Assembly: GCA_964387775.1 (NCBI GenBank)
Contig: CAYLZO010000054.1
Span: 1-23,584, forward strand
Reading direction: 5' to 3'
Source of the DNA: CAYLZO01 sp964387775
Lineage (GTDB): Bacteria; Chloroflexota; Anaerolineae; JAAYZQ01
DNA length: 23,584 bases
A program made the translations under genes and the position numbers. The first letter of the stretch is position 1; each line of letters starts with the position of its first letter. Shown here in pieces: positions 13,721-21,504 of this stretch. Below the pieces are notes generated by a model. It was not told where the DNA came from, made no database searches, and worked only from the letters and a program-made list of their open reading frames with translations.

Positions 13721-14950
13721 TTAATGGCGCCCCCGCAAAAAGCTGTCGCCCTCGTAGACGACGCCTTCGGCGTAGCGCGTGGGACGCAGCGGATTGTCTT
13801 CGGGTTCCATCTCGCCGGTCACGAGCCGGGCGATGCGCCGCCCGGCCTCGGGCGAGAGCATGACGCCGGCCCAGTAGCCGCAGTTGACGTAAAATCCCGG
13901 CACCTCGGGCACCGGGCCGATGAGCGGCTGCTCGTCGGGCGTATAGACGTACTGCCCGGCGCTGGGGTGCAGGTCCTCGCCCTTGAGCGTGTCGGCGATC
14001 TCGTCCCAGAAGGGATTGAGTCTCACCAGCTTTTCCAGGACGATGGCGGCGAAATCCCACTCGGTGGGCAGTTCCTCGGCCGGCTCGCCCACCGGCTCGT
14101 CGGGATCGACCCAGGCGACGTAGGCGCCGCCGGTCTCGGGCCGCCAGTAGGCGTCCTCCACCAGGTCGATGGTCAGCGGCGCGTCCTGCGGGATCTGCGG
14201 CTTGGGCGCGACGAATACCTTCTGGCGACGGACCGGCTCCAGCGGCAGATCGACGCCCGCCATGCGGCCTACGACGCCGGCAAAGGGGCCGGCGGCGTTG
14301 ACGACGGTCCGCGTGGCGATGGTGCCCCGCGTGGTTTCCACCGCGCACACGCCTTGGGCACCGCCCGGGTGCCCGGCGTCCTGCTCGATGCCGGTCGCCT
14401 TGGTGCCCACCAGGAACGTGGCCGCGCTGCCCTTGGCAAAGCCCTGGGTGGCCTCGTGGGTCGAAAGCCAGCCGTCGCGCTGGCGGAAGGTGGCGCCCAC
14501 GACGCGGTCGGAGAGGTAGGGGAAGCGGGCCAGCAGCTCGTCGTGGTCCAGGAACTCGGAGTCGGTGGCGCCCAGGCGGTGGTGGGTTTCGACGGCGTCT
14601 TGCAGGTCGGGAATCTGGCTCTCGTCGTCGGTGACGAACAGGTAGCCCTGGTGACGGATCGAGATGTCGTAGCCGTCGATGCCGATGACGTCCGCAAAGT
14701 GCTCAAAGACCTCGATGCTGGGCAGGGCCAGCTCGGCCATGGGCGGCTCGGTAAACTGGGCGCGAAAGCACTCGATAGAGTTGGGCGTGGTCAAGGTCGA
14801 CAGCCCATCGCGCATCTCGACCAGCACCGTGTCCAGCCCGGCCCGCGACAGCCAGAAGGCGGTCGCCACGCCGACGATGCCGCCGCCGATGACGACGGCG
14901 TCGGCGGTCGCCGGGAAGGTTTCGGCGCTAGGGACAAAGACTCGGCCCAT
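13721..14950 (-). CDS. FAD-dependent oxidoreductase, DAO / sarcosine-oxidase-beta-like
   Basis: A 409-residue flavoprotein of the DAO superfamily. The start MGRVFVPSAE has GGAGGTGA upstream. The dinucleotide-binding motif VVIGGGIVGVATAFWLSRAG is at 19-38, followed by the acidic E45 in VLVEM. VVNAAGPFAG near 216-225 and the C-terminal DEQPLIGPVPEVPGFYVNCG, then GVMLSPEAGR, are typical of the sarcosine, dimethylglycine or D-amino-acid dehydrogenase group. It would oxidise a secondary or tertiary amine, giving an imine or formaldehyde plus amine. Placed between the importer and MttB-3, it may process the product left after demethylation. The exact substrate and electron acceptor are unknown. Confidence 0.9.
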   Translation of the reverse strand: MGRVFVPSAETFPATADAVVIGGGIVGVATAFWLSRAGLDTVLVEMRDGLSTLTTPNSIECFRAQFTEPPMAELALPSIEVFEHFADVIGIDGYDISIRHQGYLFVTDDESQIPDLQDAVETHHRLGATDSEFLDHDELLARFPYLSDRVVGATFRQRDGWLSTHEATQGFAKGSAATFLVGTKATGIEQDAGHPGGAQGVCAVETTRGTIATRTVVNAAGPFAGVVGRMAGVDLPLEPVRRQKVFVAPKPQIPQDAPLTIDLVEDAYWRPETGGAYVAWVDPDEPVGEPAEELPTEWDFAAIVLEKLVRLNPFWDEIADTLKGEDLHPSAGQYVYTPDEQPLIGPVPEVPGFYVNCGYWAGVMLSPEAGRRIARLVTGEMEPEDNPLRPTRYAEGVVYEGDSFLRGRH

Positions 14951-14960
14951 GTCAACTCAC

Positions 14961-15064
14961 CTCCCCCCTCACCCGCCGACCATGGGTCGCCACCCTCTCC
15001 CCCAGGGGCGAGGGAACTGGCTCCCCTCCCTTGGGGGAGGCGACCGAAGGGAGGGGGGAGGGGG
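14961..15064. repeat. Nested GC-rich palindrome between LivM and the FAD enzyme
   Basis: Outer CTCCCCCCTC (14961-14970) pairs with GAGGGGGGAG (15051-15060). Inner GGTCGCC (14984-14990) pairs with GGCGACC (15039-15045). It occupies most of the 168-base gap. Confidence 0.7.
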
Positions 15065-15118
15065 AAAATCGCGTCGCCAGTACGTTTCTCTCCCTGGCAA
15101 CATCTCTGAACATGGCAG

Positions 15119-16153
15119 CTAACCTCTCTTGCTCCGGGAAAACGTGCTGATGACTTTGGCCTTGGCCCAGTTGTAGAACCCGGCAAAGCCGTCGGGGTAG
15201 TAGACCATGACCAGGATCATGAGCAAGCCATAGATGACCAGGTGCAGGCCGGGGAGCTGGGTCAGGTTGGAGCGCAGGAACTCGATGAAAAAGATAAAGG
15301 GGAAGGCGATGGTCATGCCGCCCCACATGCTGCCCCGCCCGCCGATGTAGGCCAGGGCCAAAACCTCGACGGTCTTGGAGGTGTGCATCAGGGTTTCCGG
15401 GGTCAGCGAGCCAAAGTAGTGGGCGTAAAAGCCGCCCAGCCAGCCCGCAAAAAAGGCGGACAGGGTAAAGTTAAAGACGCGGTAGTAGGTGGGGTTGATG
15501 CCCGAGGCGCGGGCGGCGTCGAAATTCTGGCCGATGGCCTTGAAGGCCAGTCCATAGCGTGAGCGGACCACCAACCTGAGAGAGATGTAGACGACGAGCA
15601 TCATGACCAGGATAATATAGAAGTAGGGGCGGTTGGACGTCGTCTCCAGGAAGGGGCGCGGCGCCATACCCAGCGAACCCCGGGTCAGGTCGGGCAGGTT
15701 TTTGACCAGGCCCAGGAGGGCGATGCCCACGAACCAGGCCATGATGGCGGCAAAGATGCCGCGCAGGCGAAGGGTCAGGATGCCCAGCCCCAGGCCGATG
15801 ATCCCGGCCACCAGAGCGCCGATCCAGATGCCGAGCCAGGGTGAAAGGCCCGGTTGGAGGGCCAGCACGGGGCTGGTGTTGGCCAGGATGGCCGAGGTGT
15901 AGGCACCCACGCCCAGGATGGCGGCAAAACCAAAGTTGACGACGTTGATATAGCCGGCCGTAAAGTCAAAGGCTGCCGCCTGGGCGGCGAGGAAGGCGCC
16001 CATGATCAGCCAGCGCAGGATATGCTCCTGGTCAAAGGGCGGAATAAAAGGGAGCAAGGCTAGGACGATCAACAGAACCAGGCCCAACGGTGAAACACCG
16101 ATGGAGCCTAGGCCGGCCTTGAACCGAGCCCAGAGTGTGGTTTGGTCATTCAT
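15119..16153 (-). CDS. livM: Branched-chain-amino-acid-type ABC permease, LivM
   Basis: A 344-residue inner-membrane protein with a run of hydrophobic helices from residue 22 on. The family block AAQAAAFDFTAGYINVVNFG (56-75) is clear, as is the cytoplasmic EAA-like loop GLAFKAIGQNFDAARASGIN. The start MNDQTTLWAR has GGGAGGAG upstream. With LivH it forms the translocation channel of the importer. It follows LivH by 15 bases and is the last importer gene; a palindrome then separates it from the FAD oxidoreductase. The family carries branched-chain amino acids but also amides, urea and aromatic compounds. In this locus a methylated amine or betaine is a reasonable cargo. Confidence 0.95.
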   Translation of the reverse strand: MNDQTTLWARFKAGLGSIGVSPLGLVLLIVLALLPFIPPFDQEHILRWLIMGAFLAAQAAAFDFTAGYINVVNFGFAAILGVGAYTSAILANTSPVLALQPGLSPWLGIWIGALVAGIIGLGLGILTLRLRGIFAAIMAWFVGIALLGLVKNLPDLTRGSLGMAPRPFLETTSNRPYFYIILVMMLVVYISLRLVVRSRYGLAFKAIGQNFDAARASGINPTYYRVFNFTLSAFFAGWLGGFYAHYFGSLTPETLMHTSKTVEVLALAYIGGRGSMWGGMTIAFPFIFFIEFLRSNLTQLPGLHLVIYGLLMILVMVYYPDGFAGFYNWAKAKVISTFSRSKRG

Positions 16154-16168
16154 GTGTTTTCTCCTCCC

Positions 16169-17218
16169 TTACTGTTCCTGGATGCCCTTGACTTCGGTGC
16201 CAAAGATACCCGAGGGGACGAGGATCAGGATCAAGATCATGATCACGGTGGGGAATACCAACTCCCAGGCGATGCCGATGTACTGCTGGGTCGCTGTTTG
16301 GGCCAAGGCGACGATAAAGCCGCCGACGATGGCCCCATAAACGTTGCCCAGGCCGACGAGCATGACCACGTACCAGGCCAGGTAGAGGGGCTTGAGGCCG
16401 ACGGTGGGATAGGCCTGGAACATAAAGAGCAAGGCCGCGCCAGCCATGGCCGCCATTGCCGTAGCCAGGGAGAAGGTCAGGGTGTGGATGAAGCTGAGGT
16501 TGATGCCCACCAATTGAGCACCGGTCTCGTCCTGCGAAACAGCGCGGATGGCGCGACCGGTCCTTGTCCTTTGCATAAAGTAAGTCAGGGCCACGATGGT
16601 GATGATGGCGATGGCAAAGGCAAAGATGCGGTCCACCGAGACGCGCACGCCCAGGAATTCGATGGGATCGACGTTGTAGTAGCGGGGGATGCCGCGAAAG
16701 TTGGGTCCCAGGGTCAGGGTGACACCGTTGGTCAGCACAAAAGACAGGCCGACGGTCAGCAAGAAGGTGTTCATCACCCATCCGGTTTTGGTTCTCTTGC
16801 GCAGGGGAGCAAAGACCAACCGCTCGATGATCGCGCCGGCGATGGCCCCCACGATGGCAGCGGCGATCACCCCCAGGACCGGGGCCACAAAGGCCAACAA
16901 GCCGTTGGGATTGTCTTTCAGATAGCTGTTCAGGGGGTTGAATACAAAGTAGCCGACGTAGGCGCCGATCATGAACGATTCGCCGTGGGCAAAGTGGGGG
17001 ATGTTCATCACCCCAAAGACGAGTGCCAGGCCGGCGGCCAGCAGCGCCCACATGCCGCCGGTGACGACGACATTCACGATCTGGGATGGCCCGGCGTCAA
17101 TGGTGATCCAAATCGCCAGCACCAGCGAAAAGGCGACGACGATGACGGCTGGCAGATTGTCTCGCAATTCTATGGTTAGCGTGTCCAGGAATGAACGTTG
17201 GACTACGGGTCTTTCCAT
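16169..17218 (-). CDS. livH: Branched-chain-amino-acid-type ABC permease, LivH
   Basis: A 349-residue inner-membrane protein with a longer than usual N-terminus (about 25 residues before the first helix). GMWALLAAGLALVFGVMNIP (55-74) followed by HFAHGESFMIGAYVG is the LivH signature. The loop RAIRAVSQDETGAQLVGIN is the ATPase-contact loop. The start MERPVVQRSF has an AGGAGGAGG ribosome site. It lies 26 bases after LivF and 15 before LivM, so the four importer genes form one unit. It pairs with LivM to make the channel. Confidence 0.95.
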   Translation of the reverse strand: MERPVVQRSFLDTLTIELRDNLPAVIVVAFSLVLAIWITIDAGPSQIVNVVVTGGMWALLAAGLALVFGVMNIPHFAHGESFMIGAYVGYFVFNPLNSYLKDNPNGLLAFVAPVLGVIAAAIVGAIAGAIIERLVFAPLRKRTKTGWVMNTFLLTVGLSFVLTNGVTLTLGPNFRGIPRYYNVDPIEFLGVRVSVDRIFAFAIAIITIVALTYFMQRTRTGRAIRAVSQDETGAQLVGINLSFIHTLTFSLATAMAAMAGAALLFMFQAYPTVGLKPLYLAWYVVMLVGLGNVYGAIVGGFIVALAQTATQQYIGIAWELVFPTVIMILILILVPSGIFGTEVKGIQEQ

Positions 17219-17244
17219 GGCTTCCTCCTCCTATTCCGTGTCGC

Positions 17245-17949
17245 CTAGATGCCCAGGTATGCGTTGCGGACGTGCTCGTTGGTCTTCATCTCGTGGCTGG
17301 GGCCTTCCATGGCGATACGTCCGTGCTCCAGGATGTAGGCCCGGTCGGTGATCTCTAGTGTGGCGTTCACGTTCTGCTCTACCAGCAGGATGGTCACGCC
17401 TCGGTCGCGCAACTCTAGCAGGGCGCGAAAGACGTCGTGGGTCAGGTGGGGGGCCAGTCCCAGCGAAGGCTCGTCCACCAGGAGCAGCTCCGGGTCCGAC
17501 ATCATGCCCCGGGCGATGGCCAGCATCTTGCGCTCGCCGCCGCTCATCGTCCCGGCCAACTGCTTCTCCCGTTCTTCCAGCCGAGGGAAGAGGTGGTAGA
17601 CGAATTCGAGGGTGTCTAGTTGTTTTTGCTTGTCCTTGATGACGTAGGCCCCGAGGAGAAGATTCTCGCGCACCGACATGTCGGTAAAGAGATTAAGCCC
17701 CTCCGAAATGTAGCTGATCCCCATCCGGCTGACTTCGTGGGCTTTCAGGGCGCCGATCCGCTGGCCCTTGAAGAGCACCTCGCCGCTCTTGGGCGTCAAC
17801 AGGCCGGCGATGGTCCGCAGGGTGGTTGTTTTTCCGGCGCCGTTGGGGCCGATCAGCGCGACGAACTCGCCATCGTCGACGTTGAGCGAGACGTCCCACA
17901 GGATCTGCAAAAAGTCGTAACTGGTGTTGACGTTGTTCAACTCTAGCAT
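17245..17949 (-). CDS. livF: ABC transporter ATPase, LivF
   Basis: A 234-residue ATP-binding subunit. Walker A GPNGAGKT is at 34-41, the signature MSGGE at 135-139, Walker B LLLVDEPSLGLAP at 155-167 and ILLVEQN follows. The length and the glutamine in the H-loop position are normal for LivF. The start has AAGGAGATG upstream. It is 24 bases after LivG. It powers the importer with LivG on the cytoplasmic face. Confidence 0.96.
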   Translation of the reverse strand: MLELNNVNTSYDFLQILWDVSLNVDDGEFVALIGPNGAGKTTTLRTIAGLLTPKSGEVLFKGQRIGALKAHEVSRMGISYISEGLNLFTDMSVRENLLLGAYVIKDKQKQLDTLEFVYHLFPRLEEREKQLAGTMSGGERKMLAIARGMMSDPELLLVDEPSLGLAPHLTHDVFRALLELRDRGVTILLVEQNVNATLEITDRAYILEHGRIAMEGPSHEMKTNEHVRNAYLGI

Positions 17950-17973
17950 TTGCTCATCTCCTTCGCCTTGGCC

Positions 17974-18708
17974 TCAGTCCTCAGACACGACTTCTTCGCC
18001 CAGGTAGGCCTCGATGACTTTGGGGTCCCCCATGACTTCTTGGGGCGTGCCCTCGGCGATGGGCGTGCCGTATTGGATCACCAGCACGCGTTCGCAGATC
18101 CCGGTGATGACCTTCATGATGTGCTCGACGACGATCATGCCCACGCCGTAGGTGTCCCGGATCTTGAGGATCAGGGCCATCATGGCGTCAAGTTCGCCGG
18201 GCGTCAGCCCCGAGGCCAGCTCGTCGAGGAAGAGGAGCTGGGGACCGCAAGCAATGGCCCGTGCCAGGTCGAGGCGCTTGAGTTGCACGGCGTTCAGCCG
18301 CTCGGCAGGGCTGTGGATGTCCATCGGAAACTGGACGAATTCCAACGCTTCCTCGGCCCGCTGCCGGGGTTTCACCTTGCTGTCGCGGTTGGCTCCAAAG
18401 ACGGCGCCGACCATGACGTTCTCCAACGCCGTCAGCTTGGGAAAGGGGCGCGGAATCTGGAAGGTCCGCGAGAGGCCCTTCAGACACATTTCTTCGGGGG
18501 GGGTGCCGGTCGTATCTTCCCCCTGAAAGCGCACCGTGCCCGCTGAGGGTTTATGCGTGCCGGCGACGCAGTTGAGAAACGTCGTTTTGCCGGCGCCGTT
18601 CGGCCCGATGAGGCCGATGATCTGGCCGGCCTCAACCTGTAGCGTGACTCGGTTTACGGCGGTCAATCCGCCAAAGTTTTTGACGACTCGTTCTGCCTCT
18701 AACAGCAT
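17974..18708 (-). CDS. livG: ABC transporter ATPase, LivG (unusual signature motif)
   Basis: A 244-residue ATP-binding subunit starting at MLLEAERVVK, with GGGGAGGT upstream. Walker A GPNGAGKT is at 35-42 and SRTFQIPRPFPKLTALENVM is the typical LivG Q-loop region. The signature reads LNAVQLKRLDLARA at 138-151 instead of the usual LSxGQQRRLEIARA. Walker B reads LLFLDELASGLTPGEL, with Leu in place of the usual Pro after DE. The switch histidine is H196 in VVEHIM. LivG-like proteins with LKRLELARA and an altered signature exist in related transporters, so it is probably active. It follows the binding protein after a strong hairpin. Confidence 0.94.
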   Translation of the reverse strand: MLLEAERVVKNFGGLTAVNRVTLQVEAGQIIGLIGPNGAGKTTFLNCVAGTHKPSAGTVRFQGEDTTGTPPEEMCLKGLSRTFQIPRPFPKLTALENVMVGAVFGANRDSKVKPRQRAEEALEFVQFPMDIHSPAERLNAVQLKRLDLARAIACGPQLLFLDELASGLTPGELDAMMALILKIRDTYGVGMIVVEHIMKVITGICERVLVIQYGTPIAEGTPQEVMGDPKVIEAYLGEEVVSED

Positions 18709-18729
18709 CTGTGCTTACCTCCCCAGGTC

Positions 18730-18767
18730 GAGGTGGTGGGATGAGGAGAGCCCCATCCCACCACCTC
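18730..18767 (-). promoter_or_regulatory. Strong intergenic hairpin between the binding protein and LivG
   Basis: Perfect 14-bp arms, GAGGTGGTGGGATG and its complement, around a 10-base loop. No U-tract follows and the LivG ribosome site comes immediately after. Such hairpins commonly protect the upstream message, so the binding protein is made in excess over the transporter. That role is inferred. Confidence 0.7.
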
Positions 18768-18783
18768 ATCGAATGTGCCTAGC

Positions 18784-21315
18784 TTATTGCGGCTTGGGCA
18801 TCAGGTCCTGTTCGGCCCACTCGGGCGGGAAGATGACTTTTCCTTCGCCGTCAAAGTACTGAAGCACGGGGAAGATGTAGTAGCCCTTGCCCACCACTGG
18901 ATCGGGGACGGTGTCGGGGCGGTACTCGTAGCGGCTCATGACGATGCCGTCGGTGTAGGCCCAGTCGCCGGTCCAGACGTTGTCCTTGACAAAGTTGTAG
19001 ATGCTCTCGCTCGTTAGCTCGCCGGCCTCGCGGTAGGTGGCCTTGGCCACCGAGATGAAAAAGTTGGTGCCGTCGTAGGACAGGCCGCCGGCCGAGGGGC
19101 TGGGCGGGAAGCCCTGCTCCGCCTCGAACTGCTCGGCGAAGGCCTTGCCTTCCGCCGTGGCCCAACCGGGGATCTGGTCGATGACATAGTTGGAGGAACT
19201 ACCGGTCAGGTCGTACCACTCGCCGAACCAGCCGAGGCCGTCGGCGATGATCAGGCTCTCCAGACCGACTTCGTCGGCCTGCTTGATAAAGGCCGACATG
19301 GCCGGGGCGGCCGTGCTGGTGCCGGCGATGAGGGCCGGGTCGAGGTCCACGAACTTGTTCAGAAGCGGGTAGAACTCGGTCTGGTCGATGTTAAAGTACT
19401 CCTCGGCCACCGTCTCCCAGCCCGCATCTTCGAGCTGCTCCTTGATGGCCGCGCCCAGGCTGCGGCCCCAGTCGGTGTCCTCGCCATAGATGGCCACCGT
19501 CTTGGACTCGGGGCTCCAATCGCCGTTGGCGATGGCGTCTTCCAGGGCCTGCACGTAGGACACGCTGAGCTTGCGTGGGGTGGGCCAGCCCTTGGTCATC
19601 CAGTAGCCGTACTTGTCGGGGTCGGAGGCAAAGGTCTCGTTGACCACCTCGGTGGCGCCAAAGCCAAAGAAGTGGGGCACCTGGTGCTTGGCCGTGACTT
19701 CCATGCAGGAGACGGCCACGGAGCTGTGCCAGTTGAGGATGCCGGCCTGGATGCCGTCCTGGACGATGGCCTGCTCGTAGGCCTGGGCCGCTTTGGCCGG
19801 GTCCGACTGGCTGTCGATCCACACCGGCTCGATCTTGTAGTTGCCGATCTGCCAGTTGATGTCGCCAAAGGCCATGTTGACCGAAGCCTTGAACTCGTCG
19901 CCGGTGCGGGCGCTCGGGCCGCTGAATGGCCCCAGGATGCCCAGCTTGAAGGTCTCGGTTGCCTCTTCCTGCTCCGTGCCGGATACCTCTCCGCCCTTGG
20001 GCGTCAAGGATTGCTCGGCCCACTCGGGCGGGAAGATGACCTTGCCTTCGCCGTCAAAGTACTGGAGCACGGGAAAGATGTAGTAGCCCTTGCCCACCAC
20101 CGGGTCAGGGATGGTGTCGGGGCGGTACTCGTAGCGATCCATGACGATGCCTTCGGTAAAGGCCCAGTCGCCGGTCCAGACGTTGTCCTTGACAAAGTTG
20201 TAGATGCTCTCGCTGCTCAGCTCACCGCCGCCCTTGACGATCTGCTCGGCCATGGCGATGAAGGAGCGGCTGCCGTCGTAGGATAGGCCGGCGGCTGACG
20301 GGCTGGGCGGGAAGCCCTGCTCCGCCTCAAAGCGCTCGGCGAATGCCTTGCCTTCCGCCGTGGCCCAGCCGGGGATCTGGTCGATGACATAGTTGGAGGA
20401 GCTACCGGTCAGGTCGTACCACTCGCCGAACCAGCCGAGGCCGTCGGCGATGATGAGGCTCTCCAGGCCGACCTCGTCGGCCTGCTTGATAAAGGCCGAC
20501 ATGGCCGGGGCGGCCGTGCTGGTGCCGGCGATGAGGGCCGGGTCGAGGTCCACGAACTTGTTCAGAAGCGGGTAGAACTCGGTCTGGTCGATGTTAAAGT
20601 ACTCCTCGGCCACCGTCTCCCAGCCCGCATCTTCGAGCTGCTCCTTGATGGCCGCGCCCAGGCTGCGGCCCCAGTCGGTGTCCTCGCCATAGATGGCCAC
20701 CGTCTTGGACTCGGGGCTCCAATCGCCGTTGGCGATGGCGTCTTCCAGGGCCTGCACGTAGGACACGCTGAGCTTGCGTGGGGTGGGCCAGCCCTTGGTC
20801 ATCCAGTAGCCGTACTTGTCGGGGTCGGAGGCAAAGGTCTCGTTGACCACCTCGGTGGCGCCAAAGCCAAAGAAGTGGGGCACCTGGTGCTTGGCCGTGA
20901 CTTCCATGCAGGAGACGGCCACGGAGCTGTGCCAGTTGAGGATGCCGGCCTGGATGCCGTCCTGGACGATGGCCTGCTCGTAGGCCTGGGCCGCTTTGGC
21001 CGGGTCCGACTGGCTGTCGATCCACACCGGCTCGATCTTGTAGTTGCCGATCTGCCAGTTGATGTCGCCAAAGGCCATGTTGACCGAAGCCTTGAACTCG
21101 TCGCCGGTGCGGGCGCTCGGGCCGCTGAACGGCCCCAGGATGCCCAGCTTGAAGGTCTCTTCGGCTTCTGGCATCGGCTCCGTTTCTTCAGTTGGCTCGG
21201 TCTGCGCCGCTGTGGGTTCGGCCGTCGGCGCTTCGGTTGGGCCGCAGGCGGCCACCGTAAAGACGAGCGCGACGACGATCAATAGCGGTAATAGTTTCTT
21301 CATAAAGCTATCCAT
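18784..21315 (-). CDS. Double-domain substrate-binding lipoprotein of the Liv-type importer
   Basis: An 843-residue protein, about twice the family length. The start MDSFMKKLLP was chosen for its AGGAGG site nine bases upstream. It has a lipoprotein signal with lipobox VAAC (C24) and a Thr/Pro/Glu-rich linker (25-52). Two type-1 periplasmic-binding domains follow (about 53-453 and 454-843), each opening with ETFKLGILGPFSGPSARTG and holding the same GEDTDWGRSLG, TSTAAPAMSAFIKQADEVG and DPVVGKGYYIFPVLQYFDG blocks. The second domain has no signal peptide; a short linker, GGEVSGTEQEEAT, joins the halves. The copies differ mainly in the C-terminal lobe (AEQIVKGGGELSS against AKATYREAGELTS). It should capture ligand outside the membrane and deliver it to LivHM. 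It lies downstream of a cobalamin riboswitch. Confidence 0.93.
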   Translation of the reverse strand: MDSFMKKLLPLLIVVALVFTVAACGPTEAPTAEPTAAQTEPTEETEPMPEAEETFKLGILGPFSGPSARTGDEFKASVNMAFGDINWQIGNYKIEPVWIDSQSDPAKAAQAYEQAIVQDGIQAGILNWHSSVAVSCMEVTAKHQVPHFFGFGATEVVNETFASDPDKYGYWMTKGWPTPRKLSVSYVQALEDAIANGDWSPESKTVAIYGEDTDWGRSLGAAIKEQLEDAGWETVAEEYFNIDQTEFYPLLNKFVDLDPALIAGTSTAAPAMSAFIKQADEVGLESLIIADGLGWFGEWYDLTGSSSNYVIDQIPGWATAEGKAFAERFEAEQGFPPSPSAAGLSYDGSRSFIAMAEQIVKGGGELSSESIYNFVKDNVWTGDWAFTEGIVMDRYEYRPDTIPDPVVGKGYYIFPVLQYFDGEGKVIFPPEWAEQSLTPKGGEVSGTEQEEATETFKLGILGPFSGPSARTGDEFKASVNMAFGDINWQIGNYKIEPVWIDSQSDPAKAAQAYEQAIVQDGIQAGILNWHSSVAVSCMEVTAKHQVPHFFGFGATEVVNETFASDPDKYGYWMTKGWPTPRKLSVSYVQALEDAIANGDWSPESKTVAIYGEDTDWGRSLGAAIKEQLEDAGWETVAEEYFNIDQTEFYPLLNKFVDLDPALIAGTSTAAPAMSAFIKQADEVGLESLIIADGLGWFGEWYDLTGSSSNYVIDQIPGWATAEGKAFAEQFEAEQGFPPSPSAGGLSYDGTNFFISVAKATYREAGELTSESIYNFVKDNVWTGDWAYTDGIVMSRYEYRPDTVPDPVVGKGYYIFPVLQYFDGEGKVIFPPEWAEQDLMPKPQ
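18813..19956. repeat. Direct repeat, downstream copy of the binding-protein duplication
   Basis: A 1144-bp unit repeated at exactly 1203 bp (401 codons) distance (20016-21159). About 640 bp (19285-19925) appear identical to the partner, with scattered changes outside and clear divergence at 18900-19140. Confidence 0.9.
20016..21159. repeat. Direct repeat, upstream copy of the binding-protein duplication
   Basis: Partner of the unit at 18813-19956. It encodes the first binding domain, directly behind the signal peptide and linker. Confidence 0.9.
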
Positions 21316-21413
21316 TCTTTCTTCCCTCCTCAAGTTCTTGATATTTACACATCGTGGTGCTTTCTTGTGCCCATGTTTGGGCCGGATATCGCAAATGAGC
21401 TATGAGGTTGTGA

Positions 21414-21504
21414 CCACCTCCTTTCTCGTTCTTTCGAGTCCACGCAAAACGAGGGAGCGATCGCAATGTGCGATCAGCCCCCTCTCCGCGGAGGTTGCCT
21501 GATC
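21414..21504 (-). promoter_or_regulatory. Candidate expression platform of the cobalamin riboswitch
   Basis: Right after the aptamer, two hairpins exclude each other because both need GATC 21472-21475. One is GATCAG/CTGATC (21499-21504 with 21472-21477) enclosing a CCTC/GAGAGG stem. The other is GATCGCA/TGCGATC (21469-21475 with 21459-21465). Further on, GGAGGT (21421-21416) could pair with ACCTCC (21495-21490). I find no U-rich terminator and no start codon directly after GGAGGT; the binding-protein start is 100 bases further. The mechanism is therefore open. Confidence 0.45.

Noticed and set aside
18730..18767. An intrinsic terminator after the binding protein
   Set aside because: The hairpin has no U-tract and LivG follows directly with a good ribosome site, so full termination is unlikely.
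15119..21315. An OpuA/ProU-type betaine transporter
   Set aside because: Two permeases, two ATPases and a type-1 binding protein with Liv motifs define a branched-chain-amino-acid-type importer, whatever its cargo.
21414..21423. The GGAGGTGG at 21421-21414 (minus strand) as the ribosome site of a further gene
   Set aside because: No start codon lies at a usable distance and the frames behind it are short. The binding protein has its own AGGAGG at its start.
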